A model generated the notes under the pieces. The model did no database searches and was not told the DNA's origin. It saw only the letters and a list, made by a program, of their open reading frames with translations. A program made the translations under genes and the position numbers. This document shows, one piece after another, positions 37,189 to 47,395 of a DNA stretch of 64,000 nt. This stretch comes from Pseudomonas chlororaphis (GTDB taxonomy: Bacteria; Pseudomonadota; Gammaproteobacteria; Pseudomonadales; Pseudomonadaceae). The stretch lies in NCBI RefSeq assembly GCF_000783395.1, contig NZ_JSFK01000003.1, forward strand, positions 496,135 through 560,134. Reading direction: 5' to 3'. Position 1 is the first letter of the stretch. Each line of letters begins with the position of its first letter.

Positions 37189-38067
37189 TTAGCGCCGACG
37201 GCCAGTGATGCGCACCCAGCCATCGCGATTGGCGATCGGGTCGAGATCAAAGTCCTGCGCGTAAGCGGCAGCCACTTCGTCACCCTGCTCAGCGAGGATG
37301 CCCGACAGCGCCAGGCGTCCACCGGACCTGACCAGCCCGGACAGCTGCGGCGCCAGTGAAACCAGCGGACCGGCGAGAATGTTGGCGACCAGCACGTCGG
37401 CCTGGACCTGCGGCAGGTCTTCCGGCAGGTACAACGGAAAGAGTTCGTCAGCGATGTTGTTGCGCCCGGCGTTATCGCGCGAGGCTTCCAGCGCCTGTAC
37501 GTCGATGTCGGTGCCGACGGCTTCCTTGGCGCCGAGCAGCAGGGCGGCGATCGCCAGAATCCCCGAGCCACATCCGAAATCGAGCACGTTGCAGTCTTTC
37601 AGGTCCTGACCGTCGAGCCATTCCAGGCACAGTGCTGTGGTCGGGTGCGTACCGGTGCCGAACGCCAGGCCCGGATCGAGCAGCAGGTTGACCGCATCAG
37701 GTTCCGGCGCGGCGTGCCAGCTCGGCACGATCCACAGGCGCTGGCCGAAACGCATCGGCTCAAAACCGTCCATCCAGCTGCGTTCCCAGTCCTGGTCTTC
37801 GATGACTTCGCTGTGATGCTCGGGCAGCGGGCTGCCGGTCAGCAGTTCCAGGTGGGCCAGAACCGGTGCCGGTTCGGTGCCGCCTTCGAACAGCGCCAGC
37901 AGGTGCGTGTGCGCCCACAGCGGCGTGGTATTGAGTTCCGGCTCGAAGATCGGCTGATCTTCGGCGTCCATGAAGGTCACCGATACGGCGCCCACTTCAA
38001 GGAAAGCGTCTTCGTAGGTTTCGGCTTGTTCCGGGCTGATGGCGAGACGTACTTGCAGCCAAGGCAT
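37189..38067 (-). CDS. prmA: Ribosomal protein L11 methyltransferase PrmA
   Basis: A 292-residue enzyme that trimethylates ribosomal protein L11 using SAM. The N-terminal substrate-recognition domain begins [16 protein letters not shown]. The catalytic domain has [42 protein letters not shown], and the NPPF-type loop as [14 protein letters not shown]. The ATG at 38067 fits the family start; the open frame upstream to 38265 runs through a REP element and is not coding. Confidence 0.97.
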   Translation of the reverse strand: MPWLQVRLAISPEQAETYEDAFLEVGAVSVTFMDAEDQPIFEPELNTTPLWAHTHLLALFEGGTEPAPVLAHLELLTGSPLPEHHSEVIEDQDWERSWMDGFEPMRFGQRLWIVPSWHAAPEPDAVNLLLDPGLAFGTGTHPTTALCLEWLDGQDLKDCNVLDFGCGSGILAIAALLLGAKEAVGTDIDVQALEASRDNAGRNNIADELFPLYLPEDLPQVQADVLVANILAGPLVSLAPQLSGLVRSGGRLALSGILAEQGDEVAAAYAQDFDLDPIANRDGWVRITGRRR

Positions 38068-38165
38068 GGCGGGCACCTTTGAAAAATATTGATTGCAGCC
38101 TAGCGGCCGGCGAGAAGCGCGCAAGTTTACGCGAGCGCGCGGCAGAACACGAACATGGTTGAAGA

Positions 38166-38245
38166 TCAAAAGATCGCAGCCTGCGGCAGCTCCTACAGGA
38201 GTTCGCATTCCAAGGCAGGAGCTGCCGCAGGCTGCGATTTTTTGA
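38166..38245. repeat. REP-like inverted repeat (AAAGATCGCAGCC type)
   Basis: 29-base arms with a single mismatch (start TCAAAAGATCGCAGCC, end of right arm GCTGCGATTTTTTGA) lie between prmA and the accC terminator. Same sequence type as 5953-6037 and 57081-57164. Confidence 0.85.
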
Positions 38246-38261
38246 CCTTGCAGCAGAAACA

Positions 38262-38287
38262 ACAAAGCCGCCCGAAGGCGGCTTTGT
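38262..38287 (-). terminator. Terminator of accBC
   Basis: ACAAAGCCGCC and GGCGGCTTTGT form a perfect 11-base stem with a CGAA loop. On the minus strand it is followed by TGTTTC. It lies 18 bases after the accC stop. Confidence 0.85.
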
Positions 38288-38304
38288 CAGGTGCGGGCTG
38301 AAGC

Positions 38305-39663
38305 TTAGTGCTTCTCGCCAGCCAGCTTGTGCTCGAGGTAGTGAATGTTCACACCACCCTTGCAGAAGCCTTCGTCACGAACCAGATCACGGTGCAGCGG
38401 GATGTTGGTCTTGATCCCGTCAACCACGATTTCGTCCAGGGCATTGCGCATGCGGGCCATGGCTTCGTCGCGGGTGGCGCCGTAAGTGATCAGCTTGCCG
38501 ATCAGCGAGTCGTAGTTCGGTGGTACCGCATAACCGCTGTACAGGTGCGAGTCGACGCGAACGCCGTTGCCCCCTGGAGCGTGGAAATGCTTGACCGTAC
38601 CCGGGCTCGGCATGAAGGTTTTCGGGTCTTCAGCGTTGATCCGGCATTCCAGCGAGTGACCGCGGATAACCACATCATCCTGAGTGAACGACAGCTTGTT
38701 GCCGGCGGCGATGCTGAGCATCTCCTTGACGATGTCGATACCGGTGACCATTTCCGAAACCGGGTGCTCCACCTGAACACGGGTGTTCATTTCGATGAAG
38801 TAGAAACGACCGTTCTCGTAAAGGAACTCGAAAGTACCCGCGCCGCGATAACCGATGTCGATGCACGCCTTGACGCAGCGAGCCAATACTTCTTCGCGCG
38901 CCTTCTCGTCGATGCCCGGTGCCGGCGCTTCTTCGAGAACCTTCTGGTGACGACGTTGCAGCGAGCAGTCGCGGTCGCCCAAATGGATGGCGTGGCCCTG
39001 GCCGTCGGAAAGAACCTGCACTTCCACGTGACGCGGGTTGGTCAGGAATTTTTCCAGATAGACCATCGGGTTGCCGAACGCCGCGCCAGCTTCGGTGCGG
39101 GTCAGTTTGGCGAAGGCGATCAGGTCTTCTTCCTTGTGCACCACGCGCATGCCGCGACCACCGCCGCCGCCAGCGGCTTTGATGATCACCGGGTAGCCGA
39201 CTTCACGACCAATGCGCAGCGCCGTTTCTTCGTCTTCCGGCAGTGGGCCGTCGGAACCTGGAACGGTTGGCACGCCTGCTTCGATCATCGCGTGCTTGGC
39301 CGAAACCTTGTCGCCCATCAGGCGGATGGTTTCGGCTTTCGGGCCGATGAAAGCGAAGCCGGAGTTCTCGACCTGCTCGGCAAAATCGGCGTTTTCCGCG
39401 AGGAAACCGTAGCCTGGGTGAATGGCGGTAGCGCCAGTCACTTCAGCGGCAGCGATGATGGCCGGGATGTGCAGGTAGGACTGAGCGGCAGAAGCCGGGC
39501 CGATGCAGACGGACTCGTCTGCCAGACCCAGGTGCATCAGCTCTTTGTCGGCCTTGGAGTAAACGGCGACGGTCTTGATGCCCATCTCTTTGCAGGCACG
39601 CAGAATCCGCAGGGCGATCTCACCGCGGTTCGCGATCAGAACTTTTTCCAACTTCGCAGTCAT
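38305..39663 (-). CDS. accC: Acetyl-CoA carboxylase, biotin carboxylase subunit AccC
   Basis: A 452-residue biotin carboxylase of fatty-acid synthesis, using ATP and bicarbonate to carboxylate the biotin on AccB. Motifs: [48 protein letters not shown] (ATP-grasp glycine loop), [31 protein letters not shown]. The start is MTAKLEKV at 39663, with GGAGAGCC upstream. It lies 17 bases downstream of accB. Confidence 0.98.
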   Translation of the reverse strand: MTAKLEKVLIANRGEIALRILRACKEMGIKTVAVYSKADKELMHLGLADESVCIGPASAAQSYLHIPAIIAAAEVTGATAIHPGYGFLAENADFAEQVENSGFAFIGPKAETIRLMGDKVSAKHAMIEAGVPTVPGSDGPLPEDEETALRIGREVGYPVIIKAAGGGGGRGMRVVHKEEDLIAFAKLTRTEAGAAFGNPMVYLEKFLTNPRHVEVQVLSDGQGHAIHLGDRDCSLQRRHQKVLEEAPAPGIDEKAREEVLARCVKACIDIGYRGAGTFEFLYENGRFYFIEMNTRVQVEHPVSEMVTGIDIVKEMLSIAAGNKLSFTQDDVVIRGHSLECRINAEDPKTFMPSPGTVKHFHAPGGNGVRVDSHLYSGYAVPPNYDSLIGKLITYGATRDEAMARMRNALDEIVVDGIKTNIPLHRDLVRDEGFCKGGVNIHYLEHKLAGEKH

Positions 39664-39680
39664 CAAAGGCTCTCCGCAGT

Positions 39681-40142
39681 TCAAACGATGGTGAACAGCG
39701 GTTGGTCGTACTCAACCGGCTGGCCGTCTTCGACGAGGATGGACTCGATCACACCGCTGGTTTCAGCTTCGATGTGGTTCATCATCTTCATGGCTTCGAC
39801 GATGCACAGAGTGTCGCCTTTCTTCACGGTCTGGCCGACTTCAACGAAGGACGGCGAGGTTGGCGAAGATTTACGGTAGAAGGTGCCGACCATCGGCGAA
39901 CGGGCAACGGTGCCGTTCAGCGCAGGGGCAGCAGCGGCAGCCGGGGCTGCGGCAGCAACCGGAGCAGCTGCAACAGGTGCGGCGGCCGGAGCTTGCATCG
40001 GCGCTGGAGCATAGTACTGCTGAGCCGGGGTCTTGCTGTGACGGCTGATGCGTACGGACTCTTCGCCTTCCTTGATCTCGAGCTCGTCGATGCCGGACTC
40101 TTCCAGCAATTCGATCAGTTTCTTAACTTTACGGATATCCAT
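39681..40142 (-). CDS. accB: Biotin carboxyl carrier protein AccB
   Basis: A 153-residue carrier subunit of acetyl-CoA carboxylase. N-terminal helices ([23 protein letters not shown]) are followed by an Ala/Pro-rich mobile linker (about 40-75) and the biotinyl domain. The biotinylated lysine is K119 in EAMKM. It is the first gene of accB-accC and lies 48 bases from aroQ, so aroQ-accB-accC may be partly co-transcribed, as in other proteobacteria. Confidence 0.98.
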   Translation of the reverse strand: MDIRKVKKLIELLEESGIDELEIKEGEESVRISRHSKTPAQQYYAPAPMQAPAAAPVAAAPVAAAAPAAAAAPALNGTVARSPMVGTFYRKSSPTSPSFVEVGQTVKKGDTLCIVEAMKMMNHIEAETSGVIESILVEDGQPVEYDQPLFTIV

Positions 40143-40190
40143 GAATCATCAACTCCCAAGGGTCGGTCAGGGGCGCTTAACGCTTGTAGT

Positions 40191-40643
40191 TCAAGTCGTT
40201 GCCTGTGTTTCAAGCTGTTCTAGTGCAGCCTCCAGGGCCAGTCGGTAACCGCTGGCGCCAAGGCCGCAGATCACTCCCACCGCTACGTCGGAGAAGTAAG
40301 AGTGATGGCGGAAAGGTTCGCGTTTGTGCACGTTGGACAAATGCACTTCGATGAATGGGATGCTCACTCCCAGCAACGCGTCACGTAATGCGACACTTGT
40401 GTGCGTAAAAGCTGCTGGATTGATCAGAATGAAATCGACGCCTTCCCCGCGCGCAGCGTGGATGCGGTCGATCAATTCGTACTCGGCATTGCTTTGCAGA
40501 TATAGCAGATGATGACCGGCTTCACGGGCGCGGCGCTCCAGATCCTGATTGATCTGCGTCAGGGTCGTTGAACCGTAAGTGCCGGGTTCGCGGGTGCCGA
40601 GCAGGTTCAGGTTGGGGCCGTGCAGCACCAGGAGGGTTGCCAT
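40191..40643 (-). CDS. aroQ: Type II 3-dehydroquinate dehydratase AroQ
   Basis: A 150-residue dodecameric enzyme of the shikimate pathway (3-dehydroquinate to 3-dehydroshikimate). It shows [21 protein letters not shown] with the catalytic R18 and Y23, [17 protein letters not shown], and [19 protein letters not shown]. Length and motifs are standard. It is upstream of accB on the same strand. Confidence 0.97.
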   Translation of the reverse strand: MATLLVLHGPNLNLLGTREPGTYGSTTLTQINQDLERRAREAGHHLLYLQSNAEYELIDRIHAARGEGVDFILINPAAFTHTSVALRDALLGVSIPFIEVHLSNVHKREPFRHHSYFSDVAVGVICGLGASGYRLALEAALEQLETQATT

Positions 40644-40811
40644 CTGCGTAGTCCTTGTTATGAGTGAGCAATCGTCAGAACCCGGCGACTATGCCGCAAA
40701 GACTTTGTGACTGTCCAGTTCTATGCAATAGCCAGCACGATGGCCGATGTTTGCGCGAAATATGTGACCAAGTGATTTGATCCGGTCACTTGTGGTGTCT
40801 GGACTGACGCC

Positions 40812-40875
40812 TTCGCGAGCAAGCTCGCTCCCACAGGGGTATGCATTCCAATGTGGCAGCGAGCCTGCTCGCGAA
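40812..40875. repeat. REP inverted repeat (GCGAGCAAGCTCGC type)
   Basis: 24-base arms (TTCGCGAGCAAGCTCGCTCC and its near complement, two mismatches) flank a 16-base centre. It is located between the chemoreceptor stop and aroQ. Same type as 54571-54660. Confidence 0.85.
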
Positions 40876-40884
40876 AGCGGTCTA

Positions 40885-42831
40885 TCAGACGCGAAAGGCC
40901 TGAACGGCTGTATGCAATTGGCCGCCAAGAACCAGCAAGTTCTCACCCTGTTCGCGCCCCCGGCCGATACGCACCAGATTATCCCCACCCAACTGATGAA
41001 TCCGCTCGCTGTGATCGCGAATCTCGCTGACTGCACCGCTTTGCTGCGCGGTGACATCGGCAATGCGGATCGCCGTCTCGGAAATGGTCTGGATCGCGCC
41101 GACGATTTTATCCAGCGCACCATCCGCCGCTTGCGCCTGATTGGCCGTGGCTTCGGCGTGTTCGACCTGTGCGCGCATGCCTTCCACGGATTGTCGGGCG
41201 GCGGCTTGCAGGCCGGCAATCAAAGTTTGAATCTCGGCCGTTGCGCCAGCAGTGCGTTGTGCCAGCGAGCGCACTTCCTCGGCCACCACGGCAAAACCAC
41301 GGCCCATTTCCCCGGCGCGCGCCGCTTCAATCGCCGCGTTGAGTGCCAGCAGGTTGGTCTGGTCGGCAATCGAGCGAATCACCGTCAGCACGCCGCCAAT
41401 GGTCGCCGACTCTTCAGCCAGATGCTCGATCATCTGCGCGTTGCCTTGCACTTCACCGACCAAGGCATGCAGCCCGGTCAGGCTCTGGCCAATTACCGTC
41501 TGGCCATGCTCGACCGCCAGTCCGGCATGACGACTGGCATCCGCCGCCTGCTGCGCATCGCCGGCCACTTGCTGGATGGTCGCTTCAAGTTCGCCGAGGG
41601 AATCGCGGATCAGCGCGGTATCGCCAGCCTGATGTTCGGCGCCGCTGTGCAAGTCGTTGCTCAGCTCGGCGAGGGTGCGGCTGCTGCCCGCGACTTGTTC
41701 GGCATTGCCGCGAATGGTCCCGACCAGATCCACCAGATACGCACGCAAGCGATTGAGCGAGGCTTCGATGTCATGCAGTTCACGGTTGGTTTTGCCCAGA
41801 TGAATGTCACGACTGAAGTCGCCCTCAGCCCAGGTTGAAAGCGCCGGCGCGAGATTGGTCAGGGTGCGCGAGAGCCGGCGCTGCAAGGTATCGATCAGCA
41901 ACGCGATCAGCAGAATCAGGCCGATCATCACGCCTTGCATCAGGCGCACTTCGCCCTGAATTTGCCCGTGTTGGGCGCGTACGACGGGTTCCAGGCCGGC
42001 GATGGCCTGTTGCACGGCGGCAATTTTCTGGTGCGTCGCGTTGCTGAGCTCGGTGCGTTTCTGAATCTGGTCGCGGGTGCGCTCAAGCTCTGCCGGATAG
42101 CGTCCGAGCAGGCTGTTGAGTTCGCGTTTGAGGCCGACACCGGCGTCTTCAGCGACGGCTTTTTCGGTGTTCTCGATGCCCATCATCGCCGCGAAATCGT
42201 CGCTGCCCGATTCACTCTTGGCCACAACGCCGAGCAAGGGCAGGGCATCAATCGCTTGAGCCTGCGAGCGGATATTGGTGACTTCGCGCTCAACATCGGC
42301 CGCCAGTTCGCTGCGCCCGCTGCTGACCAGTTTGTCCCGCGCCAGTGACAGTTTGCCCAAGTGCTGCGAAGCGGCGAGCAGTGGCGCCAGATAAGCCGCA
42401 TTACCGTTGGCGTAGGTGCTGAGCTGATCGAGGCTGGCGCTCAATTCGCGCTCGGCCTGCAACAGCAAGGCCTGCGGATCACCGGCGAGTTTGCCAGCGG
42501 CGAGCAGGTCGGTCTTGCTGAACTCATCCAGGCCCGACAGGCTCGGCCGCAGGCTTTCGGCCAGCGCTGGCGGCAGTTCACCGAGTTCCTTCTGCAAGCC
42601 GTCGATGGCCTGGCTGGCGCTGCTCAGACGCAGGGCATCACCGCTGGCGAGGTAGTCCTCAACGTTGCGCGCCACCTCGTTCTGAAATTGCTGCGACAGC
42701 CCCAGATAACGCTCCATCAACAGATACGGGCGTTCGAGGGCTTTTTGCGACCACCACAGCGTGGCGCCGAGTGCGAGGCACACGGCGACCAGCAGCAGCG
42801 TATTGAGATTGGTGAGCAACTTCAGGCGCAT
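40885..42831 (-). CDS. Methyl-accepting chemotaxis protein
   Basis: A 648-residue chemoreceptor with an N-terminal helix (about 8-27), a long helical periplasmic sensor (about 30-300), a second helix (about 300-318), HAMP, and a signalling domain. The signalling hairpin tip, [20 protein letters not shown], is the universal CheA/CheW contact. Its place beside gcbA and aroQ matches PA4844 (CtpL, involved in phosphate chemotaxis) in P. aeruginosa; ligand identity here is not shown. The start MRLKLLTN at 42831 is preferred over an upstream GTG at 42843. It lies 51 bases downstream of gcbA. Confidence 0.92.
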   Translation of the reverse strand: MRLKLLTNLNTLLLVAVCLALGATLWWSQKALERPYLLMERYLGLSQQFQNEVARNVEDYLASGDALRLSSASQAIDGLQKELGELPPALAESLRPSLSGLDEFSKTDLLAAGKLAGDPQALLLQAERELSASLDQLSTYANGNAAYLAPLLAASQHLGKLSLARDKLVSSGRSELAADVEREVTNIRSQAQAIDALPLLGVVAKSESGSDDFAAMMGIENTEKAVAEDAGVGLKRELNSLLGRYPAELERTRDQIQKRTELSNATHQKIAAVQQAIAGLEPVVRAQHGQIQGEVRLMQGVMIGLILLIALLIDTLQRRLSRTLTNLAPALSTWAEGDFSRDIHLGKTNRELHDIEASLNRLRAYLVDLVGTIRGNAEQVAGSSRTLAELSNDLHSGAEHQAGDTALIRDSLGELEATIQQVAGDAQQAADASRHAGLAVEHGQTVIGQSLTGLHALVGEVQGNAQMIEHLAEESATIGGVLTVIRSIADQTNLLALNAAIEAARAGEMGRGFAVVAEEVRSLAQRTAGATAEIQTLIAGLQAAARQSVEGMRAQVEHAEATANQAQAADGALDKIVGAIQTISETAIRIADVTAQQSGAVSEIRDHSERIHQLGGDNLVRIGRGREQGENLLVLGGQLHTAVQAFRV

Positions 42832-42882
42832 GACGGCTACCAACGGCAGAAATGGTAAGCGCCTGAATTTATTGCGGTTCTG

Positions 42883-44553
42883 TTACAGGGTTATGACCGA
42901 ATCAGTGGAATCCGATGAAAAAGTGGCACTTTGCTTTGAGTCGCGCGCAGTCTGCACGCGATTGCGCCCTGCACCCTTGGCGCGGTACAGCGCTTCGTCG
43001 GCCTGACTGGCCATCATCAGGCTGTCGCAGTCGTCGTGCATTTCCACCACGCCGGCGCTGAAGGTGCACCACAAATCCTGCGGCTGTGCCGGGTAATGGA
43101 TTTCGGCGAAGCGCTGGCGTATCTCGTCAAGCACTTTGTGCGCCGCTTCTATATCCGTGTCGGGCATGACGATGGCGAACTCTTCGCCACCGTAACGGCC
43201 AATGAAATCGGTTTTGCGCAAACGCTGCTTGAGAAACAGCGCCAGGCTCTTGATCACGCGGTCGCCCATCGGGTGGCCGTGGCTGTCGTTGACCCGTTTG
43301 AAGTGGTCGATGTCGAGCATGGCAAAACTCAGCGGCTTGTTCTCGCGACGGGCGCGGAACGAGCAGTCTTCGAGCAATTGCAGAATATGCGTGTGGTTGT
43401 ACAGACCGGTGAGGCTGTCGCGGACCATCCGCGCTTTCAGATTGCGCGCGCGGGCGGCGCGGTTGCGCACGGTGGTGATCAGGTGACGCGGCTTGATCGG
43501 TTTGGTCAGGAAGTCATCGCCGCCCTCGCTCATGGCGTCGAGCTGCTTGTCCAGATCGTCTTCGGCCGACAGGTAAATGATCGGTACGCTGACATAACGG
43601 TCGTTGTGGCGAATCACCTTGGCCAGCTCAGTGCCGGTGCAGGCCGGCATGTACATGTCGAGAATGATCAGATCCGGTTGGAAATCCGCCAGTTCGGCCA
43701 TCGCCTGAATCGGTTCGATCAGCGTGCGCGTGACGATCCCGGCGCTGTTGAGCAGGCGCTCGGTGTGCAAGGCCTGCGCGCGCGAGTCGTCGATGATCAA
43801 CACTTTATAAGGTTCGTACTGGGCGACGCAGGTGAGGACTTCGATCTTCTCCAGCAAGCTCGACGCTTCGAGGGTGCCGGTGAGGAATTCCTGGCCACCG
43901 GCGCGTACGGCGGCGAGCCGTGTCGGCGTGTCGGTTTCGTGCAGACTGAAGAACAGCAGCGGCAGCGGCTCTTCCAGCCCGACCTGGGCTTCGGCGGCGA
44001 GCTTCAGGCCGATGCCGGCGCCGCTGAAGTCCACGTCCATGACGATCGCCGCTGGCAAGCGCTCGACCATCGATGAGCGAAACGCCGAAACACTGTCCAG
44101 GGCCTGCGCGCTGAGACCAAAAAATTCCAGTTGTTTGGCCAATCGTTCCGCGCGGTCGTGATCCTGCAACATCACGTAGATCGGTTTGCGCAGTGGCGGC
44201 AGGAAGGTCTGGTCGAGTTGATCTCCATGGCGCAGGCCGGTGCGCGACAAACGCTGCATCAAGCGATTGAGGTCGGTGATCAGGCCGCTGCTGAGGCGGC
44301 CGCGATTGGCGTCCACCGCTTCCAGCGACTGGCTGATGTGGCGTGCAAGCTGGGTATGTTCCGGCTGTTCGAAACGCTCGGCAAAACGCAGCAGGCGCAG
44401 GTTGGCCTCGCTCAGTTCGGCGAGGTCGACAGTGGACCACTCACTGCGTTGCAGGCGCTGCCATATCTCAAGAATCTGACGTGCCTGATGAATTACCCGC
44501 TGGGCAAAGTGGTGCTTGAGACGCTCACGGCTGGGGTCTTCTGGCTCGGTCAT
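42883..44553 (-). CDS. gcbA: Response regulator/diguanylate cyclase GcbA
   Basis: A 556-residue cytoplasmic protein. An N-terminal helical HPt-like region (about 1-120) is followed by a degenerate receiver (about 125-240), a full receiver (VLIIDDS, LIILDMYMP, LSAEDD, TKP) and a GGDEF domain. The active site is GGEEF in IGRYGGEEFAIV. The inhibitory I-site RxxD (RKTD) lies five residues upstream, so product inhibition by c-di-GMP is expected. The neighbourhood corresponds to PA4843; GcbA in P. fluorescens and P. aeruginosa promotes initial attachment. It is probably transcribed together with the downstream chemoreceptor. Confidence 0.9.
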   Translation of the reverse strand: MTEPEDPSRERLKHHFAQRVIHQARQILEIWQRLQRSEWSTVDLAELSEANLRLLRFAERFEQPEHTQLARHISQSLEAVDANRGRLSSGLITDLNRLMQRLSRTGLRHGDQLDQTFLPPLRKPIYVMLQDHDRAERLAKQLEFFGLSAQALDSVSAFRSSMVERLPAAIVMDVDFSGAGIGLKLAAEAQVGLEEPLPLLFFSLHETDTPTRLAAVRAGGQEFLTGTLEASSLLEKIEVLTCVAQYEPYKVLIIDDSRAQALHTERLLNSAGIVTRTLIEPIQAMAELADFQPDLIILDMYMPACTGTELAKVIRHNDRYVSVPIIYLSAEDDLDKQLDAMSEGGDDFLTKPIKPRHLITTVRNRAARARNLKARMVRDSLTGLYNHTHILQLLEDCSFRARRENKPLSFAMLDIDHFKRVNDSHGHPMGDRVIKSLALFLKQRLRKTDFIGRYGGEEFAIVMPDTDIEAAHKVLDEIRQRFAEIHYPAQPQDLWCTFSAGVVEMHDDCDSLMMASQADEALYRAKGAGRNRVQTARDSKQSATFSSDSTDSVITL

Positions 44554-44988
44554 ATCCTGACTACTAGTTAGGCTGCATGCTGAGATCGACTGGTGGCTCT
44601 ATGCTAGCACCTCTTTTCCCTTACACGAGTGTCGTACGTCAATAATCTGCAGTGCGTCACCATTCAGTTTCTGACCAGGCGGTTTTGTTTTTGACCTTGA
44701 CGTCGCTCAAACCCCCGCGAGCCGGGCGCTCCCTGAGTAAGCAGGGTGTTCGGGAGGCGTTACCTGTCGCGACCTTATCCGCACCGTGAATAAGCTTTGC
44801 GATGGTTTTCAATGCCCTGCAAGCCGATTGGCTGAGTGGCGGGCATCGGGGATTCCCTTAGTGAGCGTCGAAGCGTCATTCCTGCACATGATTTGCGGCT
44901 TATCGTTACACGCGGGTGCCCGGCCTTGGCACGTTGTTGTATGGTTGTGGTCGAACCGTTGAACCCAAGTGATTGAAAGGATATCGCC
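44554..44988. other. Gene-free 435 bp between gcbA and DUF2333
   Basis: A divergent intergenic region that must hold the promoters of gcbA (leftward) and the DUF2333 gene (rightward). I found no supported coding frame, repeat or strong hairpin. A TGGCACG at 44927-44933 resembles half of a sigma-54 site but lacks a correctly spaced GC element. An SD (AAGGAT) precedes 44989. Confidence 0.5.
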
Positions 44989-46056
44989 ATGCTGGACTGG
45001 AAAAACCGCGCGGGCAGCGCGCCCGAACGTGCCGCCGAGCCCAAGTCGGCCGCCCGCAGCTATGTCGGTGGGGTGCTGTTCAGCCGAGCTTTGGCTACGC
45101 TGATCGGCCTCTATCTGCTGGTGACCATTGGCCTGGGCTGGTACTGGAGCCAGGAACCGGCGCTGTTTCCGGTCGCACAAAACGCTCAAGTGGCGGCGGA
45201 GAAAGAAGGCAAGCAGATGGTGATCGGCTACACCACCGTCGAAACCCTGAAGACCGTCGCCGGCACCTTGCTAAACAAGCCGGGCGGCTACATTTCCAAC
45301 GACCGCTTCCCGCCAGGCTTGTGGATGGACAACACGCCAAGCTGGGAGTACGGCGTGCTGGTTCAGGTGCGTGACCTGACCCGTGCCCTGCGTAAAGACT
45401 TTGCCCGTTCGCAGTCGCAGTCGGCGGAAGATGCCGATCTGGCCAAGGCCGAGCCGCGTTTCAACTTCGACAACAAGAGCTGGATTCTCCCTTCCAGCGA
45501 GTCCGAGTATCAGGAAGGCATCAACTCGCTGAGCCGTTATCAGGCGCGCCTGTCCGATCCAACCCAGAAAAACGCGCTGTTCTATGCCCGCGCCGACAAC
45601 CTGAACAACTGGCTCGGCGATGTCGGCACTCGTCTCGGTTCGCTGTCGCAACGCCTGTCGGCCAGCGTCGGCCGGGTCAAACTCAATACCGCGCTGAAAA
45701 CCGAAGTGCCGGCGATCGGCGAAGTGCCACAGGTTGACGAAGAAGTCGTCGAGACCCCGTGGATGCAGATCGACAACGTGTTCTACGAAGCACGCGGTCA
45801 GGCCTGGGCACTCTCGCACCTGTTGCGCGCCATCGAAGTCGACTTCGCCGATGTCCTGGCGAAGAAGAACGCCACCGTCAGCGTGCGTCAGATCATCCGT
45901 GAACTGGAAGCCTCGCAGGAACCGGTTTGGAGTCCTATGATTCTTAACGGTAGCGGCTTCGGCGTGCTGGCCAACCACTCGCTGGTCATGGCCAACTATA
46001 TTTCCCGGGCCAACGCCGCTGTGATCGATTTGCGTCAACTGCTCAATCAGGGCTGA
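44989..46056 (+). CDS. DUF2333 family membrane protein
   Basis: A 355-residue protein with one N-terminal membrane helix (ALATLIGLYLLVTIGLGWYW, about 34-53) and a long helical C-terminal region. It matches the DUF2333 family, which is conserved next to a NUDIX hydrolase, SUI1 and speA in Pseudomonas. Function unknown; topology suggests a periplasmic helical domain. AAGGAT lies 6 bases before the ATG. It ends 3 bases before the NUDIX gene, implying an operon. Confidence 0.9.
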   Translation: MLDWKNRAGSAPERAAEPKSAARSYVGGVLFSRALATLIGLYLLVTIGLGWYWSQEPALFPVAQNAQVAAEKEGKQMVIGYTTVETLKTVAGTLLNKPGGYISNDRFPPGLWMDNTPSWEYGVLVQVRDLTRALRKDFARSQSQSAEDADLAKAEPRFNFDNKSWILPSSESEYQEGINSLSRYQARLSDPTQKNALFYARADNLNNWLGDVGTRLGSLSQRLSASVGRVKLNTALKTEVPAIGEVPQVDEEVVETPWMQIDNVFYEARGQAWALSHLLRAIEVDFADVLAKKNATVSVRQIIRELEASQEPVWSPMILNGSGFGVLANHSLVMANYISRANAAVIDLRQLLNQG

Positions 46057-46059
46057 TTC

Positions 46060-46617
46060 ATGAGCCAGAACGCCAAAGAGGCGGCCCATCGCGCCGCCTC
46101 CGATGCCGAACAGATCGCCTGGGTCGACGAGCAGGACAACCTGCTCGGCGCTCTGGTGCGCGCCGATCTGCGCGAGCGCGGGCTGATCGGTCGAGGCACC
46201 TACATCATGTTGTTCAATTCCGCCGGTGAGCTGTGTGTGCATCGGCGTACGTTGAGCAAGGCGATTTACCCCGGTTACTGGGACGTCGCGGCGGGCGGCA
46301 TGGTGCAGGCGAATGAGACCTACGCCGAGTCGGCGGCCCGCGAGCTGGAGGAAGAGCTGGGCGTCAGCGGTGTCGAGCTGACTGCCCATGACCATTTCTA
46401 CTTCGAAGACACCGGCAATCGTCTGTGGTGTTCAGCGTTTTCCGCTGTGTGGGACGGTCCGCTCAAACTGCAGCCTGAAGAAGTCCTCGAAGCACGCTTT
46501 ATTCCGGTCGGGCAGGTCATGCAGGAAATCCAGGAAAAGCCTTATTGCCCGGACTCTCTGGCCGCGTTGAAGCGCTATCTGAAGGCGCAGCAAAGCGACG
46601 TCGCAAAGAACACATGA
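46060..46617 (+). CDS. NUDIX hydrolase
   Basis: A 185-residue NUDIX hydrolase with a complete Nudix box starting G-M-V-Q-A-N-E and continuing A-A-R-E-L-E-E-E-L-G-V, the metal-binding hydrolase motif. The N-terminal DEQDNLLGALVRADLRERGLI and the middle YIMLFNSAGELCVHRR resemble the YfcD/IPP-isomerase-like subgroup. The substrate cannot be told from sequence. It follows the DUF2333 gene directly and precedes yciH by about 190 bases containing an apparent new promoter region. Confidence 0.93.
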   Translation: MSQNAKEAAHRAASDAEQIAWVDEQDNLLGALVRADLRERGLIGRGTYIMLFNSAGELCVHRRTLSKAIYPGYWDVAAGGMVQANETYAESAARELEEELGVSGVELTAHDHFYFEDTGNRLWCSAFSAVWDGPLKLQPEEVLEARFIPVGQVMQEIQEKPYCPDSLAALKRYLKAQQSDVAKNT

Positions 46618-46804
46618 ATTGGCGCCGATTGGCACTTAGCAAGTCGCATTTTTGCCGTTACACTGCGCGACCTTTTCAAGCTGCACCGTCCTGCTTTTAT
46701 TGAAGCATCGGCGCAGTAGCGCTGCCCCTGCCTGAGTGGGGCTTCGCGGTCGCTGACCTTGCCCAAGGTTGCGATCAGTCTTTGTCCTCCCGAGAGGATT
46801 GCCG

Positions 46805-47176
46805 GTGGCCAAAAAAGCCGCATCCTTCGCCGCCCTTGGTGGCCTGGTATTTTCCACCGACGCAGGTCGTCATTGCCCGGAATGCAGCAAGCCGGTAGAC
46901 GCCTGTATCTGCAAACAAACGGTGATCCCGGCCGGCGACGGCATTGCCCGCGTGCGACGCGAGAGCAAGGGCCGTGGCGGCAAGACGGTGACCACCATCA
47001 CCGGCGTGCCCCTGGCTGAAGACGCGCTCAAAGAGTTGGCGACAACGTTGAAGAAACGTTGCGGCACTGGCGGGGCGTTGAAAGACGGCATCATCGAAAT
47101 CCAGGGCGATCATGTCGAGCTACTCTTGGCTGAGCTGATCAAGCACGGTTTCAAAGCGAAGAAGTCCGGCGGCTAG
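46805..47176 (+). CDS. yciH: Translation factor SUI1/YciH
   Basis: A 123-residue SUI1/eIF1-like protein. A short N-terminal part with a Cys cluster (CPECSKPVDACIC) is followed by the SUI1 fold, including VRRESKGRGGKTVTTITG and LKKRCGTGGALKDGIIEIQG. It is thought to affect start-codon selection. The GTG start at 46805 is chosen because it gives the family-typical VAKKAASFAALGGLVFST and has GAGAGGA upstream. Confidence 0.93.
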   Translation: MAKKAASFAALGGLVFSTDAGRHCPECSKPVDACICKQTVIPAGDGIARVRRESKGRGGKTVTTITGVPLAEDALKELATTLKKRCGTGGALKDGIIEIQGDHVELLLAELIKHGFKAKKSGG

Positions 47177-47180
47177 CAGC

Positions 47181-47258
47181 CTCTGTGAAATCCATCTGCG
47201 GCTTGATCCGGCGCTGAAACACTTCAGATCCGGCGTCGTCTCCATGGTTTTCACAGAG
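47181..47258 (+). promoter_or_regulatory. Long-range inverted repeat upstream of speA
   Basis: CTCTGTGAAA and TTTCACAGAG (10 bases, exact) enclose about 58 bases holding two direct copies of GATCCGGCG. It lies between yciH and speA. It may be a 3' structure of the yciH transcript or a leader element; function unknown. Confidence 0.4.
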
Positions 47259-47290
47259 CCTGTTCATGACCGGTTTCTAAACTCCACGCG

Positions 47291-47317
47291 GTCAGCGCGG
47301 TCTACCGCCGCGCTGAC
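47291..47317 (+). terminator. Hairpin between yciH and speA
   Basis: GTCAGCGCGG and CCGCGCTGAC form a perfect 10-base stem with a 7-base loop, followed within a few bases by CATTTTCATTCTTT. It is a probable terminator of yciH located about 80 bases before speA. Confidence 0.6.
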
Positions 47318-47395
47318 GAACCGTCATTTTCATTCTTTAGACTGCGCCGGCCTGAGATCAGGCGACGCACTATGACTTCTTTATAGGGGACTTCG

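Noticed and set aside
44927..44943. Sigma-54-like promoter TGGCACG upstream of the DUF2333 gene
   Set aside because: The -24 half fits, but the GC of the -12 half is not at the required spacing (TA occupies the place).
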